DNA from: Argyresthia goedartella
Lineage: Eukaryota; Arthropoda; Insecta; Lepidoptera; Argyresthiidae
NCBI GenBank assembly: GCA_949825045.1
Contig: OX463824.1
Location: forward strand, 32,148,001 to 32,212,000
DNA length: 64,000 nucleotides
Direction: 5' to 3'
Shown in pieces: positions 42,622 through 53,413 of this stretch (positions are counted from its first letter, which is position 1; each line of letters begins with the position of its first letter). The notes beneath the pieces are model-generated. The model did not search any database, had not been told where the DNA came from, and worked only from the letters and a program-made list of their open reading frames with translations. A program made the translations under genes and the position numbers.

Positions 42622-43095
42622 GTTACAGTACGGTTTACGATGCGCATTTGTTGCGCACACTGCAATCGTTTTATACTCCCTGGTTTATATTGTAAGCACG
42701 CAAATAGCCCGCATTCTCCCGCGTTCATTATAAACCGGCGAAAGCGCGCTTACGTTATCCATCTGTCAACTGTCATATGTCATGTCACCATCCAACAATA
42801 GGAATTGTTTATCCTCTACTTTACAGTACATTGCCACCTCTCGCGCTACATTAAAATTAAATTAAAGCAATAAATATTCCAAGAATAATTCTCAATTCAA
42901 TTCAAATTTCACAACAGATAGCAAATGTCTATTTGACGTTTCCACGTACACTGCACTACTTCATTTTTCATGAGCACTATTATGACGTCACTCATGAGGC
43001 CAGACCGTTCACTCTGGTGAATTGTATGCGCATTATGAACCGACCTTAGCGCGCTCGAAACGCAAATAAGCGCATCGTAAACCGCACCGTAATTT
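42622..43095. mobile_element. about 470-bp inverted-repeat element
   Basis: ACGGTTTACGATGCGCATTT near 42634 is matched in inverse by AAATAAGCGCATCGTAAACC near 43065. Arms are about 30 bp with a few mismatches. The interior is non-coding; it has a further GCGC-rich segment (CCGGCGAAAGCGCGC). It directly precedes the element at 43098. 41991-42621 shows nothing recognisable. Confidence 0.6.
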
Positions 43096-43097
43096 TA

Positions 43098-43244
43098 CCT
43101 CTGGCATGTGTCATCAAAACACAGGTACTAAGGGACGGAGCTGTGCGTCAATCTGTTTCTCAGTTCTTTCGCTTAGAAAAGGAAATGTAACTGAAGCATT
43201 GTTATGAACCTTTCTTCCTGTGTTTTGATGACACATGTCAGAGG
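43098..43244. mobile_element. 147-bp MITE flanked by TA
   Basis: CCTCTGGCATGTGTCATCAA at the left and its partner TTGATGACACATGTCAGAGG at the right form 28-bp terminal inverted repeats with one mismatch, flanked on both sides by TA (43096-43097, 43245-43246). This fits a Tc1/mariner-type non-autonomous element. Confidence 0.7.
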
Positions 43245-43267
43245 TACAATAACTGTGAACGAAGTGT

Positions 43268-43745
43268 AGGTGCAGTTCAGTTCAGTTCAGTTCAAAGATT
43301 TTTATTCATAAAAGAACAAAAATGGAGACTCAATGAACATCATAAAATAATCAAGCAAGCATAATATAACATTAAGTAGGTGCCTAATTATTACATAGTA
43401 CATAATATACAGGGTGCAATGAACTGGTTTAATGCCAGATGTCGGTGTCTTGTAAAAAGTCATTAATTTTGTAGCAGGCCTTTGTGCACAAAGTGTGCTT
43501 TATACATTTTTTTAATCAAGCTTCAGTTAAGAGTTTTATTGTAGAAGCGTAAACAGTATCCCATAAAAGAACAGCTAGTAGTAGTAGCAGTATTTGCGGC
43601 GGCTAGGTATAGCTCGTTTCTGACGTAGTAGTGTAGTAGGCGATGCAACTTTTATCACTGGACTTGTGGACATGATGACTTTTTGCGGCGGTATGTAACA
43701 AAGTTGTCGTATCAATCTTGCTCATCAGCGAGTCCCGGCAGGTAA
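43268..43745 (-). mobile_element. probable LINE 3' region, minus strand, (GAACT)n tail
   Basis: The minus strand ends GAATAAAAATCTTTGAACTG AACTGAAC, a microsatellite-tailed retroelement end. Upstream contains TGGCATTAAACCAGTTCATT, a phrase I associate with lepidopteran LINE 3' UTRs, but there is no readable RT. 43746-44275 shows no gene. Confidence 0.45.
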
Positions 43746-44570
43746 GAGAAAACTTAGTTATTTTTTAAATCATCCACTTTAATATTATAAAGTCAGAATA
43801 TAATAAAGATACGGTAAGGCCGAAGACCCGTAGTGAATATTTTAATTATAATCCCCATCTCATTATACATCACGCGCGCGGCTCAAGGGATAAGCCCCAC
43901 GCGCAAATCAACCTTCCAGAGATTTCGCCTAATCCGCGTGAGCTGAGGGCCTCTTGACGTATTTTCGCCTATTTTTCTTTTTCTTGGGATGCGTAACGGG
44001 CGAGGTAGGTGAGGATTTTAGCCTATTTTGGATGCCTATTTGATTCCTCACAAAATATCTGCAAAACTAAAGTAGTAATAAATGTAAGAACTTGAAAATA
44101 TAAATCTGTGCTAATTTACGTATATACGTAGTAATTAATACATTTAATGTCTCGTAATTATATTACCACCTCATAATAATAAACAAAGAATAAATCTTTA
44201 GTTATGGCAAATAAAATACCACAAAAGCTCTTCGTATGATCCTAAAGCAAAAAACAGACTTCAGGGCATTAGTATTTATTTATTTATTTATTTATGTTAC
44301 AAAGTCAACAGCACAAAACATTTGAAAATAGGCAATAACTTAAACTGAGCAAAGGCCAATTAATGACTTATATTTTATAGGCCAGACATAATTGGTAGGG
44401 GTGATATACATAAGATATTGGATGTGATGGGACGGGAGGGAAGGAGAGTGGAGTGTGTGTAAGGTTATGTCGTCGTGTTTGTTTATGATGTTAATGTGTG
44501 AGTGTGAGTGCGAGTGAGAGATATTTAAGGTCTTGTAGTTATGAGAGACATGATAAGCCGAAATACCCAG

Positions 44571-47426
44571 CTATACACCGTCTTCATTACTTTTGGTAAG
44601 CTGTAGCAGTAGGTGCCGCTTGAACTCACCCCGCGACATGTGGAAAATGTCGAGATGTGCAAAGTGGTCATTGTATGTACGCGGAAGGCGGCAGTTGAGG
44701 GAGTTGGCCGCGTAGTTTGTGCGGGCGAAGGGGACATGGAGGACAGAAGTTTGTCGGGTTCGCGTGGTTGGTGCTCTAAGTCGCAGCAGCTCGCTGACCA
44801 ACTCGGGGCAGTCAACATGGCCATGATAAACATTGTGCAAGAACTGCATGTCTAAAAGAATGCGGCGATCTCGAAGGCTGTGTAGATTATAGTGATGACA
44901 CGCTGTATCATAGTCGGTGTTACGGTAACAATCGCGAAAGTTCAGGTGTTTGACAAATTTTGATTGTATGCGTTCCAACCTGTCCTCGTGTACTGCATAC
45001 CGCGGATTCCAGGCAGTGCTGCAGTACTCAAGGATACTCCGGACATAGGCAAAGAATAAAATACGCACACAGCTCACATCCTTGAACGGCTTGCACACTC
45101 TTAAGATAAAGCCCAGATTTCTGTACGCCTTTTTTGTGATGGCCACTATATGGTCTTCGAATGTCATCTTTGAGTCCAACAGAACACCCAGATCTCGGAC
45201 GGATTTCACCCTATGAATCGGGGCGTTGTCAAGCAGATAATTGTGTGTTATAGGCTTAGTGCGCCTGGTGAAGGTGATGACATTGCACTTAGACGAATTG
45301 ACATTAATGCGGTTTTTTATATAGTACAATGTCAACCGATTAAGATCCTCCTGCAAGCTGAGGCAATCATGTGTAGACTTGATGTTCATATAAATCTTTT
45401 TGTCGTCAGCATACAGGAGAAAGTTAGCATGCTCAAAGCAGTCAGCAATGTCGTAAAGATAAGCGACATATAATAATGGACCCAAAATAGAGCCCTGGGG
45501 GACACCTGAGGGTATAGTGGTACGGTCTGACTTATTCTCGCCGATCACAACTACCTGACTTCTATTGTGTAGATATGATTCGGTCCAACGTAGCAGATCA
45601 CCCTGGATTCCCAGCTTCTCCAGTTTCCGAATGAGAATAACGTGGTCTACCCTATCAAATGCTTTTTCGAAGTCAGTGTAGATGGCGTCCACCTGACCCC
45701 CGTCATCCATACCTCTAAGAACCGCGTTCACAAATATAGCTAGGTTAGTGGTTGTGGATTTCGATCTTACGAAGCCATGTTGTTCGCCGGGGATATTGCA
45801 AGCGATGTTATTATATATATGTTCGTGAACTATACGTTCCATGACCTTACTAAATACATTAAGGATTGAAATCGGTCTGTAGTTCTCTACCGGCAATCTA
45901 GAACCTTTCTTGTGGACTGCCACAATGCGCGCAAATTTCCAAGCATCCGGGAAAATCCCTTCATGGAAGGACTTGTTAAAGATTTGTGACACCGGTACAG
46001 CGAGGGACTCAGCGCATCGCGATATAAGAAGTGGCGGTATACCATCACTGCCAGGACCCTTGCTCCTATCAAGATCTCGTAGTAATTTGTGAGTTTGCTG
46101 AACAGTGACGGATATACTAGCACTTATTCTGTGGTATGAGGGCTCCTGCAGTTCAAGGGGCGGATAAGAGTTGGCTGGTGATTGAAACATGTTATTAAAG
46201 AAGGTGTTAAAAGCATCGCAAGTTTCTTTTTCAGATTGTAACATTCTGGAACCGTGAGTCATATTGTTGGGATAGCCGGAGCCATCCTTCCTCCTAGACT
46301 TTACATAGGACCAAAAGAGTTTAGGATTTTTCTTGATCCCATCCTGCGCCATCCTAATATAGGCCTGATGGCACTCCTCCTGCACAGCCTTACTACGACT
46401 TCTGAGAAGAGCAAATGCATTGTAGTCAATTGGATTTTTGTGCTTTTTCCACATTTTATGACATTTGCTCTTCTCTTTAATAATGTTAATTAGGGAGCGA
46501 CTATACCATATCGGATATTGACGGGAGGAGCAGGTAGTAAGCTTAGGTATGTATTTATCAATGGCTACCTGAATATTTGATGTTAGGATGCAGACCGCGT
46601 CATCGACTGTACCGGCGTTAAGGGCTGACCAATCGGCTTCACGCAGATGTTTATCAATGGCATCATAGTCACCCTTGCGAAATTGATAACGGAGACGCCT
46701 GGTGCAGGGCGTGTTTTTTATGGCTAAGTCAAAGGACTCAATCTCCAGTGAAATGTGGAAGCGGTCTTCATTAACTGCAGAGGAGGTCGCTTTGTGTACG
46801 TCAATAGGAAAATTTGTGTAGACTAGGTCCAAGACATTATTGCTGATATTTTTAAACAAATTGTACTGTTTAAGGCCAAGGTAGTCCATTAAATTAATCA
46901 AATTAATAGCAGAGTTTTGAAATTCGGTTGTACCTTTCTTCATACAGACAGGCTCACCCGAATCCCAGTTTAAGCAGGATAAGTTAAAATCTCCGATTAT
47001 CATGAAGTAATCCTCAGAGTTATTTTGAGTGACTTCACTTAACGCCTCATTGAAGCACTGTACACGTACAGGCAGTTCTTCATCCGGCGGTAGGTACACG
47101 AGCGCTATGTGCAAGTCTCGCTCGGAGCCGAGCGCGGCCCCAGGTACTGTTAGCCAGATACACTCGTGGTCGGCTCGCTCCCACTCGGGCCGCGGCCGGG
47201 CGCCGAGCGCCGGCGCACACAGCGCCATTATACCACCGCCAGCCGTCTCCGACACACGGTCACGCCGGAAAATGTTATACCGGTCTGGATCTGCAAACTC
47301 TGCATTTAGAAAACCTTCACAGAGTTTGGTCTCTGTAATAAAAATAAGATCGAAGTTAAAAGCGGCAACCTTGTTATAAAAACTTGTCGTTTTTGTCCGA
47401 AGTCCATTTACGTTCTGGTAAAACAT
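44571..47426 (-). CDS. LINE-3 ORF2: APE endonuclease / reverse transcriptase, open
   Basis: 951 residues from ATG at 47424-47426. The endonuclease begins at once (MFYQNVNGLRTKT, LIFITETKL, IIGDFNLS, NVLDLVYTN). The RT follows with YRPISILNVFSKVMERIV, HGFVRSKSTTTNLA, YTDFEKAFDRVDH, PSGVPQGSILGPLLY and the catalytic YADD box, then the C-terminal domain ending near a TAA/(TAAA)n 3' UTR. The open frame continues 21 codons upstream to 47489; I prefer the inner ATG because the conserved text starts there and LINE-2 aligns with it. No stop or frameshift was noticed, so the enzyme could be functional even though the copy lacks its 5' end. Confidence 0.9.
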   Translation of the reverse strand: MFYQNVNGLRTKTTSFYNKVAAFNFDLIFITETKLCEGFLNAEFADPDRYNIFRRDRVSETAGGGIMALCAPALGARPRPEWERADHECIWLTVPGAALGSERDLHIALVYLPPDEELPVRVQCFNEALSEVTQNNSEDYFMIIGDFNLSCLNWDSGEPVCMKKGTTEFQNSAINLINLMDYLGLKQYNLFKNISNNVLDLVYTNFPIDVHKATSSAVNEDRFHISLEIESFDLAIKNTPCTRRLRYQFRKGDYDAIDKHLREADWSALNAGTVDDAVCILTSNIQVAIDKYIPKLTTCSSRQYPIWYSRSLINIIKEKSKCHKMWKKHKNPIDYNAFALLRSRSKAVQEECHQAYIRMAQDGIKKNPKLFWSYVKSRRKDGSGYPNNMTHGSRMLQSEKETCDAFNTFFNNMFQSPANSYPPLELQEPSYHRISASISVTVQQTHKLLRDLDRSKGPGSDGIPPLLISRCAESLAVPVSQIFNKSFHEGIFPDAWKFARIVAVHKKGSRLPVENYRPISILNVFSKVMERIVHEHIYNNIACNIPGEQHGFVRSKSTTTNLAIFVNAVLRGMDDGGQVDAIYTDFEKAFDRVDHVILIRKLEKLGIQGDLLRWTESYLHNRSQVVVIGENKSDRTTIPSGVPQGSILGPLLYVAYLYDIADCFEHANFLLYADDKKIYMNIKSTHDCLSLQEDLNRLTLYYIKNRINVNSSKCNVITFTRRTKPITHNYLLDNAPIHRVKSVRDLGVLLDSKMTFEDHIVAITKKAYRNLGFILRVCKPFKDVSCVRILFFAYVRSILEYCSTAWNPRYAVHEDRLERIQSKFVKHLNFRDCYRNTDYDTACHHYNLHSLRDRRILLDMQFLHNVYHGHVDCPELVSELLRLRAPTTRTRQTSVLHVPFARTNYAANSLNCRLPRTYNDHFAHLDIFHMSRGEFKRHLLLQLTKSNEDGV

Positions 47427-47741
47427 TGACACATGATTATTTTTGCCTTTTATAATTTCGCAGTAAATAATTATCCAAACATCTAACAATCGTGTCAGAG
47501 GCTAGTAGGCGGACGAAACGACAGCTACGACTTAGCGCACCAGTGTACGTGAGTCCCAATATTGCCCTAGTATATCTCTCCATAGTCATTATAATCAATG
47601 TGGTGTATATTGCATGTTTGTGAGTGTGTGTATGTGTGTTGATGTGTGGTGGGAACGGAACGCAAACGGCGGGAAATATATTAAAATAAATAAGAGGCAG
47701 ATATAGGAAAGCAGGGGGGGTACACAGTAGTAATAGTAATA

Positions 47742-48479
47742 TTATGCTATAATTTTCTTCAGGTCCGCTTCCGAGGAAACCTGTATGTAGGGAGCTTTTT
47801 CTGCTTTCCGCACGTAGATTCGACAGTTTTTTGTCCATGTGAAATGATACGACATTTGCTTTGCCTTGGCTTTACACAGCTTCAACAAATTCTTGTTATG
47901 TAATGTCAGGTGTTCGTTTACGTGGATGCGTTCAGCATTCCCGGGTAGGCCGATGTGCGTGTTGTTGAGGTCTCTGTGTGCGGTCTTGCGCGACGCAGCG
48001 TACACGGCGTCCTTCATCAGTCTCTGCCTGAAGCGCACGACTAGCGCACGCGGCCGGCCACTTTGCGCGCGAAACGGCTGTACACGATGAGCGAACTCGA
48101 TGTCGTCGGGCCCTAGCTCAACTCCCAAATGCGATGCGATTTTCCTGACTAGGCCCGTCGCAGATTCGCCTTCCTTTTCAGGTACACCTGTAATCTCGAG
48201 GTTCTGGAGGCGCCCCCATTGCTGCTGCTGTGCATTTTCACGCTCAAGGGACGACAAACGTGTCTCGAGATCCTTGCACTGGTTTGAAAGTTTCACATTT
48301 TCAGCTCGTATGGACTTCACGACTTCTTCCTTTTTAGTAAGGCTTTGTTGGAAGTCAGCGAGGCATTGCTCTGCTTTGTCAACCCTCTCAACAGTTAGAA
48401 GCATCTGGGATTGGCAAGATGTTATGTCTTCGCGGATGGAGTGGATCTCGTTTCGAAGATAGGTCATTTCGTTTCGCAT
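47742..48479 (-). CDS. LINE-3 ORF1 protein lacking the N-terminal PHD finger
   Basis: 245 residues from ATG at 48477-48479. It starts inside what is residue about 75 of the LINE-2 protein, at the coiled coil (residues 1-85), and continues through the FP-type C-terminal domain (LQNLEITGVPE, FAHRVQPF, LVVRFRQR, HVNEHLT, FTWTKNCRIYVRK). The PHD finger is absent because the element is truncated near 48515, so the apparent start codon is probably an internal Met of the original protein. ORF2 follows 315 bp downstream on the same strand. Whether a finger-less ORF1p could still act is unknown. Confidence 0.85.
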   Translation of the reverse strand: MRNEMTYLRNEIHSIREDITSCQSQMLLTVERVDKAEQCLADFQQSLTKKEEVVKSIRAENVKLSNQCKDLETRLSSLERENAQQQQWGRLQNLEITGVPEKEGESATGLVRKIASHLGVELGPDDIEFAHRVQPFRAQSGRPRALVVRFRQRLMKDAVYAASRKTAHRDLNNTHIGLPGNAERIHVNEHLTLHNKNLLKLCKAKAKQMSYHFTWTKNCRIYVRKAEKAPYIQVSSEADLKKIIA

Positions 48480-48515
48480 TACCTAACACCTACACCTAAC
48501 CTAGTACCTAACACT

Positions 48516-49164
48516 ATTAGTATAATATCTGTGCTAATACTCAATCTATTTATAAAGTATAAATAATAAACTGACCGTACTATTTGAACGGATCCAGCAA
48601 AGTTACAACTCAGTTATGAAATATAAGTTATTCTCGTCATTAAGAAACATTGAACACGAACAACAAATACTTATCAGTTCCATATTTCCGTAACAGGAGA
48701 CACAGAACTACAAAGTTATATTAAAATACTTTCTCGGCCGGGAAATATAGACCAAAACGAGTTATCGCTTGACAAATGTCTTTCCATAACAGAAATTCAT
48801 GCAAAGCACTCCCTGTTTATTGCAAAAATATTTATTTGTTCGACGACCGACAATTTGTTTCCGATGGGGATCGCAGTAAAATATGATATTTCCTCTCGGC
48901 GGCGGGAAAGTTGGGCGGTATCTGGTTGGAGCCAAGCTGCGTGCTAACCAGGTATGATAGATCGCGGATAAAAATTAAATATTAAAAAAATCTACACGTA
49001 CAAGTCCTCTTGTGAATATATTTTGGTCAAAGACTGTAACATGGCCATTCGACATGCTCAGAAATATCAAATTATGTTTTATGAAACGGCCAAGCCTTTG
49101 TTTTTAAGAGGTAGGGTATTTAAATATTACTGATATGGTTGTTTTCAAAGAAGAGACACAGATG
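48516..49164. other. intergenic, no gene seen
   Basis: AT-rich, no recognised element. Confidence 0.5.
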
Positions 49165-49366
49165 TAAACACATACACATTTATATACATATTGCTTTTGG
49201 CCCCACACTAGGATTCCCTGTGTCGTGGGAACCAGAAGCATAGACATCACACACATAAAAATATTCAAGACCTGGAGTTTTTTTTTCATCATCCCCAGCT
49301 GGGGATCGAACCCGGAACCTCTCGCATGGTAGGCAGAGCCACTAATGCTGCGCCACAGAGCTCGTC
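49165..49366 (-). mobile_element. SINE family A, copy 5 (minus strand)
   Basis: On the minus strand: GACGAGCTCTGTGGCGCAGC head, GGGTTCGATCCCCAGCTGGG B box, a run of T/A, then CTTCTGGTTCCCACGACACA. Near full length. 49367-50021 beyond it shows no recognised gene; a 91-codon frame at 49370-49645 is unexplained. Confidence 0.85.
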
Positions 49367-50021
49367 ATCATGTCAGCTATGTATAATAACGAGGTTTTCA
49401 AAAAATATGAACTGACCATCTATAGCTCTACACACACTCATAGCGTCACGTTTTTTCTCATACGGGAAGGCAAAAGCTCAGTTATGTTATCCACATATAG
49501 CCAGTTAGTCAAGTCTTTTGCAACCTTTTCCTTTACAAACAAAACTTTCTCTTATTCAACCATTATTGGACCAGCAGCATCAGCGAAAATCAAGCCCCGC
49601 GAAGAGAATGGAACTTTGTGGAAATTGCAATTTAATATTCTTTAAAATAAGTGACTATCTTTGTTCCTTGTACTAAAGTCCCTGGAAATTCAGAGAGAGT
49701 GGAAGGGCAAAATTTACAAATTGTCTGAGAAATACGCAATGTATTTGTAAATGACAATAATTCTTGGAATGGTATAATCTATCGTAATGCCAATAAACAC
49801 ATTAACTATTACTAGGAGAGCTTTAATAATAGTCGCCTATTTTAGCTCATCGGCTGCTCATAATAAGTGCCACTTAAATGATACACGCTGGCACATCCCG
49901 ATCTAATCATTACGGAGTTAGAAAATGAGCGTTGGATCTACTAAGATCATACCTAAGCAATATAATTCAAAAGGCAGAAGTCAACGGCGTTAAATCTGAT
50001 GGATCGGGGGTAAAAATAAAT

Positions 50022-51160
50022 ATATATTAACGATCTGCCTTTTATGGTGGAGAAATTTCTAACATAGTGTTGTTTGCTGATGATACTTCACTGGTCTTCA
50101 AAATTGAAAGACAAAAAGAAGATTTTGATGATGTCAATAGAGTATTATCTTTAACCGTGAATTGGTTCACAGTTAACAATTTATTGTTAAATGCTGGTAA
50201 AACCAAATGTATCAAATTCTCACTTCCAAATGTCAGGCAAGTTGGGACCAGTTTAGTGTCGGACAGCAATACGTTAGAATTAGTAAATGACACGAAGTTT
50301 CTTGGAATAACCATTGATTACAAATTGCAGTGGGGACCCTACATAGAAAAATTTGCTGGTAAATTAAGTTCTGCGACTTACGCTATTAGGAACATCAGAC
50401 AAAACACGGATGTGGCTACATCTAGGCTAGTATATTTTAGTAACTTTCATAGTGTAATGTCCTATGGTATCTTGTTGTGGGGGAAAGCAGCGGATATTTA
50501 AACTATTTTTATTTTTCAGAAAAGAGCTATTCGAGCAATTTATAATTTAAAACGCACAGACTCCTTAAGACAACTTTTTAAAGAAATTGACATACTAACT
50601 GTAGCTAGTCAATTTATTTTCGAAAATATAATGTATGTACGCAAGAACCTTACAAAATTTTGATAGCTGTAATGTTAACCTAAGAAATAATCACAGACTA
50701 ATTGCGCTCCGGTTAAGACTCGCGAAGGTTAGCAATTCTTTCAAGGGTCAATGCATTCTCTACTACAACAAGATATCTCTGGAGATCTTGAAATTGCCAT
50801 TTGAGCAATTTAAAATCCATGTTAAAGCGACTTTGTCGAAAAAGGGATATTACAATGTTCAAGATTACTTAAATAATGGGTCTGTATTAGGTTAATCTGG
50901 CTCAACACAGACCTTGCTGTTAATAATTTTGTAATTATTTATTCCTACTTATTAATTATGATAATGACTAAATATTAAATTTTGTATTAGTTAAGCATAA
51001 GCAATTTTTAAAAAGAGATCTAAAAATCAATCTGTGGGAGTTTCTACGCCCTTCTTCTCCCACAGTGGTCCAATGTAGAGAAGTGGCAAAAAATGACGAT
51101 TGCTAAGTATATGTAAATATCTACAGTAATAAAGACATTTGGAATTTGGAATTGGAATCT
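50022..51160 (+). pseudogene. 5'-truncated LINE: RT C-terminal half
   Basis: Begins inside RT at YINDLPF (about 50022), then IVLFADDTSLVFK with the catalytic FADD box (50067 onward) and KTKCIKFSLP, FLGITIDYKLQW, SYGILLWG. After a stop/frame change near 50501 the text resumes with KRAIRAIYNLKRTDSLRQLF and again at 50635-50895 in another frame (IALRLRLAKVSNSFKGQCI). The 3' end is AATAAAGACATTTGG with GGAATTT-like repeats near 51140-51160. The endonuclease and RT fingers are absent. It differs from the LINE-1 to LINE-3 group. Confidence 0.75.
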
Positions 51161-51455
51161 AGGGACAGAGACAGCATGACTTTTACACCCGTTTGCACTA
51201 AACATAAGAATCGCCTAAGTTCTTTCCTAACTTGTTTAGGCCACTCCTAGCATAAAAAAGTCGTTGCACTGACCCTAAGCCGTTCCTAAGTCCAATCTGT
51301 CAGTGCAATGCTAGGCTGTTCTTAGGCTTAGGCAAATCTTAACTAGGACAAGCCTAACTTACGTTTAGTGCAAATGGGCGTAAGTATCTTTGAATTTTCG
51401 GTAGCCACGAATTGTGAGGTCAACAACAGGCAAAATTCTCCATAACTTACTATTT

Positions 51456-51712
51456 GACGACCCGAATGGCCGAGTCGGCAGTGACCCTGCCTACAAAGCC
51501 ATGGGTTCCGGGTTCGAGTCCCGGTGGGGGCAAATATATGTTTGATGAGAACGGATGTTTGTACCCTAGTCATGGTTGTTTATCTATCTAAGTATAATAT
51601 TCATCTATATAAGTATGTGTATCGTTGTCTAGTACCCAAGATACAGGGAATCCTAGTTCGGGGCTAGATCAATGTGTTTAAATAGTGTCCAAGGCATTAT
51701 TATTATTATTAG
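51456..51712 (+). mobile_element. SINE family B (tRNA-derived)
   Basis: Head GACGACCCGAATGGCCGAGT with B box GGGTTCGAGTCCCGGTGGGG. The body has TATGTTTGATGAGAACGGAT, TATCGTTGTCTAGTACCCA and GGAATCCTAGTTCGGGGCTA, and the tail is (ATT)n. This is a type I know from many moth genomes and is distinct from family A in its body. 51713-52211 beyond it contains an imperfect GCTACG hairpin at about 51978-52026 and no gene. Confidence 0.8.
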
Positions 51713-52211
51713 CTTATTAAAAGATTACTAATGGGACTATGAAATATTAACTGAGACTCATCACGGTTATAAAACATTGTGCTACTCCCGTAGTTTTAAG
51801 TGCAATATAGTATAAAGTAAGTAATATTAACTACATTAAACGAACTTACCTGAGAAAGTTCTAGTGAGATTATACGGGAAGCAGAATTGAATGACGTTCA
51901 TTGTGAACGTGTTGCATTTCAGATATAATTATTTGAAATGCATGACAAGCAGCGTACAATTCGTGAAGTAACATCATAGTCGTAGCACAGCTGCTACGGC
52001 GTAGCAGAGTGCTACGAGTACTACATACGCAATATTAAAAATACCACGAGTAGCTTTTAGCACTCCATAAGAAGTCATTTCGGTATTTACACCTGTCTGT
52101 TTTACAAAAAAATAAGTTATACAATTTGAACCCTCTATCTTGTTAGCATAAACTGTTGGAGCCGGTTTTAGCTAGCTAACTACCGTTATCAAGATTTAAA
52201 CAATCTATAAA

Positions 52212-52632
52212 TAGTAGTTTATGTGACTGATACATAATGGAGGGCATTAAAACTCGAGAGTGTATCACTCGAGAGTTTTAATGCCTAATTATGTACAGTT
52301 ACATACACTAGTTTATCTACACACATAACATAAGCTCTCTTTGATGTGTTCAGGAACCGCATGTTTGACCGGCATTGTGGTTCTGCAATTGTTTAGTACC
52401 AACTTCACGCAGGCGGGCGTCGGCGTTCGAAATTTGAATGTCAGTACCAACTTCACAGACAAACTAGAGACGGCACGCGGGTGGGCGTCGGCGTTCGAAA
52501 CGAACGAAATGACCATTATGTGTAGTTTTCCAAATACGAAACGAGTTTTTACCAAGTAGTTTAACATAATGCTGATCGTAACGTGCGGTTTTTGAACGCA
52601 GTAAAGAGGGTTTATGATACGTGTGTAGATAA
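52212..52632 (+). repeat. TATC repeat copy D
   Basis: TAGTAGTTTATGTGACTGAT to GTGTGTAGATAA with the CTCGAG stem shortened, one full and one shortened internal segment. Copy E follows with no base between. Confidence 0.88.
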
Positions 52633-52972
52633 TAGTAGTTTATGTGACTGATACATAATGGAGGGCATTAAAACCCAAGAGTGGGTTTATGAAACGAGCT
52701 GAAAGCGACTTTCATAAAAATAACACTTGACAGTTTTAATGCCTAATTATGTACAGTTACATACACTAGTTTATAAACACACATATCATAAGCTCTCTTT
52801 AATGTGTTCAGGAACTGCATGTTCGACCGGCATGGTGGCGTTGATAATTGCTCTGCACTTGTTTAGCTTGTTTAGTAGTACCAACTTCACAGACAAACTA
52901 GAGGCAGCACGCAGGCGGGCATTGGCATTCGGAATTTGATGTCATAATTTGTCGAAAATTGATACATTATGG
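52633..52972 (+). repeat. TATC repeat copy E, left part (split by BEL-2)
   Basis: Starts TAGTAGTTTATGTGACTGAT directly after copy D. It includes the ATGAAACGAGCTGAAAG inner hairpin variant, and runs to GATACATTATGG, the left half of the central palindrome. The last four bases ATGG are the BEL-2 target duplication. Confidence 0.85.
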
Positions 52973-53165
52973 TGTAAGGTTCTACAGTTGTATGAAGAAT
53001 GAGTGAGTGTTGAGTGCTAGCTAAGTTGAAATGATGGAACAACCGCTAACGATGAAGACGTTTATCGCTCTAAATATAATGAAGGTAACAACTTAACAAG
53101 AAAAGAGTAAAATGCTTATGTACACTAAATTTATATAAAATGACCTTTGTACAGTTGACTGTACA
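52973..53165 (-). repeat. BEL-2 3' LTR (element orientation)
   Basis: 193 bp; starts TGTAAGGTTCTACAG and ends GACTGTACA on the plus strand. 53166-53413, just inside it, is the untranslated 3' part of the element. Confidence 0.9.
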
Positions 53166-53413
53166 TGCTGCCGAAAACAAGAAGAATACAGATTAAAACT
53201 TATAAAATCACAAAACATGATACTTAAGTTAGGAATAAAATAATACAAGGTAAATGTGTAAAATATGTCAACTTAAATATCAATATTCTTAGGTAATTCA
53301 AACTTCACGGAATCTTCTCCTCGTGGTGAAGTACCCCTCTCTGTTGTCCTCTTCCTATAGAATCTCCGTGGCTGCGGCTGCGGCTGCGGTATCTCCGGGA
53401 CATCAAGCGTCTG

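Larger units (their letters stand above)
44276..48515 (-). mobile_element. LINE-3: CR1/Jockey-group retrotransposon, 5' truncated, ORF2 open
   Basis: Minus strand. The (TAAA)n tail is at 44276-44293, the 3' UTR to 44570, ORF2 44571-47426, ORF1 47742-48479. ATTAGTAT occurs at 44268-44275 directly against the tail and at 48516-48523, a good candidate 8-bp target duplication that would put the 5' end near 48515. The body matches LINE-2 in plan and protein motifs but clearly belongs to a different subfamily. The first 36 bases on the element strand are a run of TTAGGT-like motifs. Confidence 0.87.

Noticed and set aside
44525..48462. Several plus-strand frames of 74-120 codons over LINE-3
   Set aside because: Shadows of the minus-strand ORF1 and ORF2, which carry the conserved motifs.
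48481..48515. Possible insect telomere repeat (CCTAA/TTAGG)
   Set aside because: Only about 35 bp of irregular CCTAAC/CCTAC text, at the 5' edge of LINE-3; not a regular array.
49370..49645. 91-codon plus-strand frame after SINE copy 5
   Set aside because: No recognisable content; starts at the edge of SINE-derived sequence.
52309..52939. Recurrent 60-116-codon frames in TATC repeats (also 25727-26124, 58347-58762)
   Set aside because: The same peptide text recurs in each copy with frameshifts and stops between them, so no coding constraint is evident.
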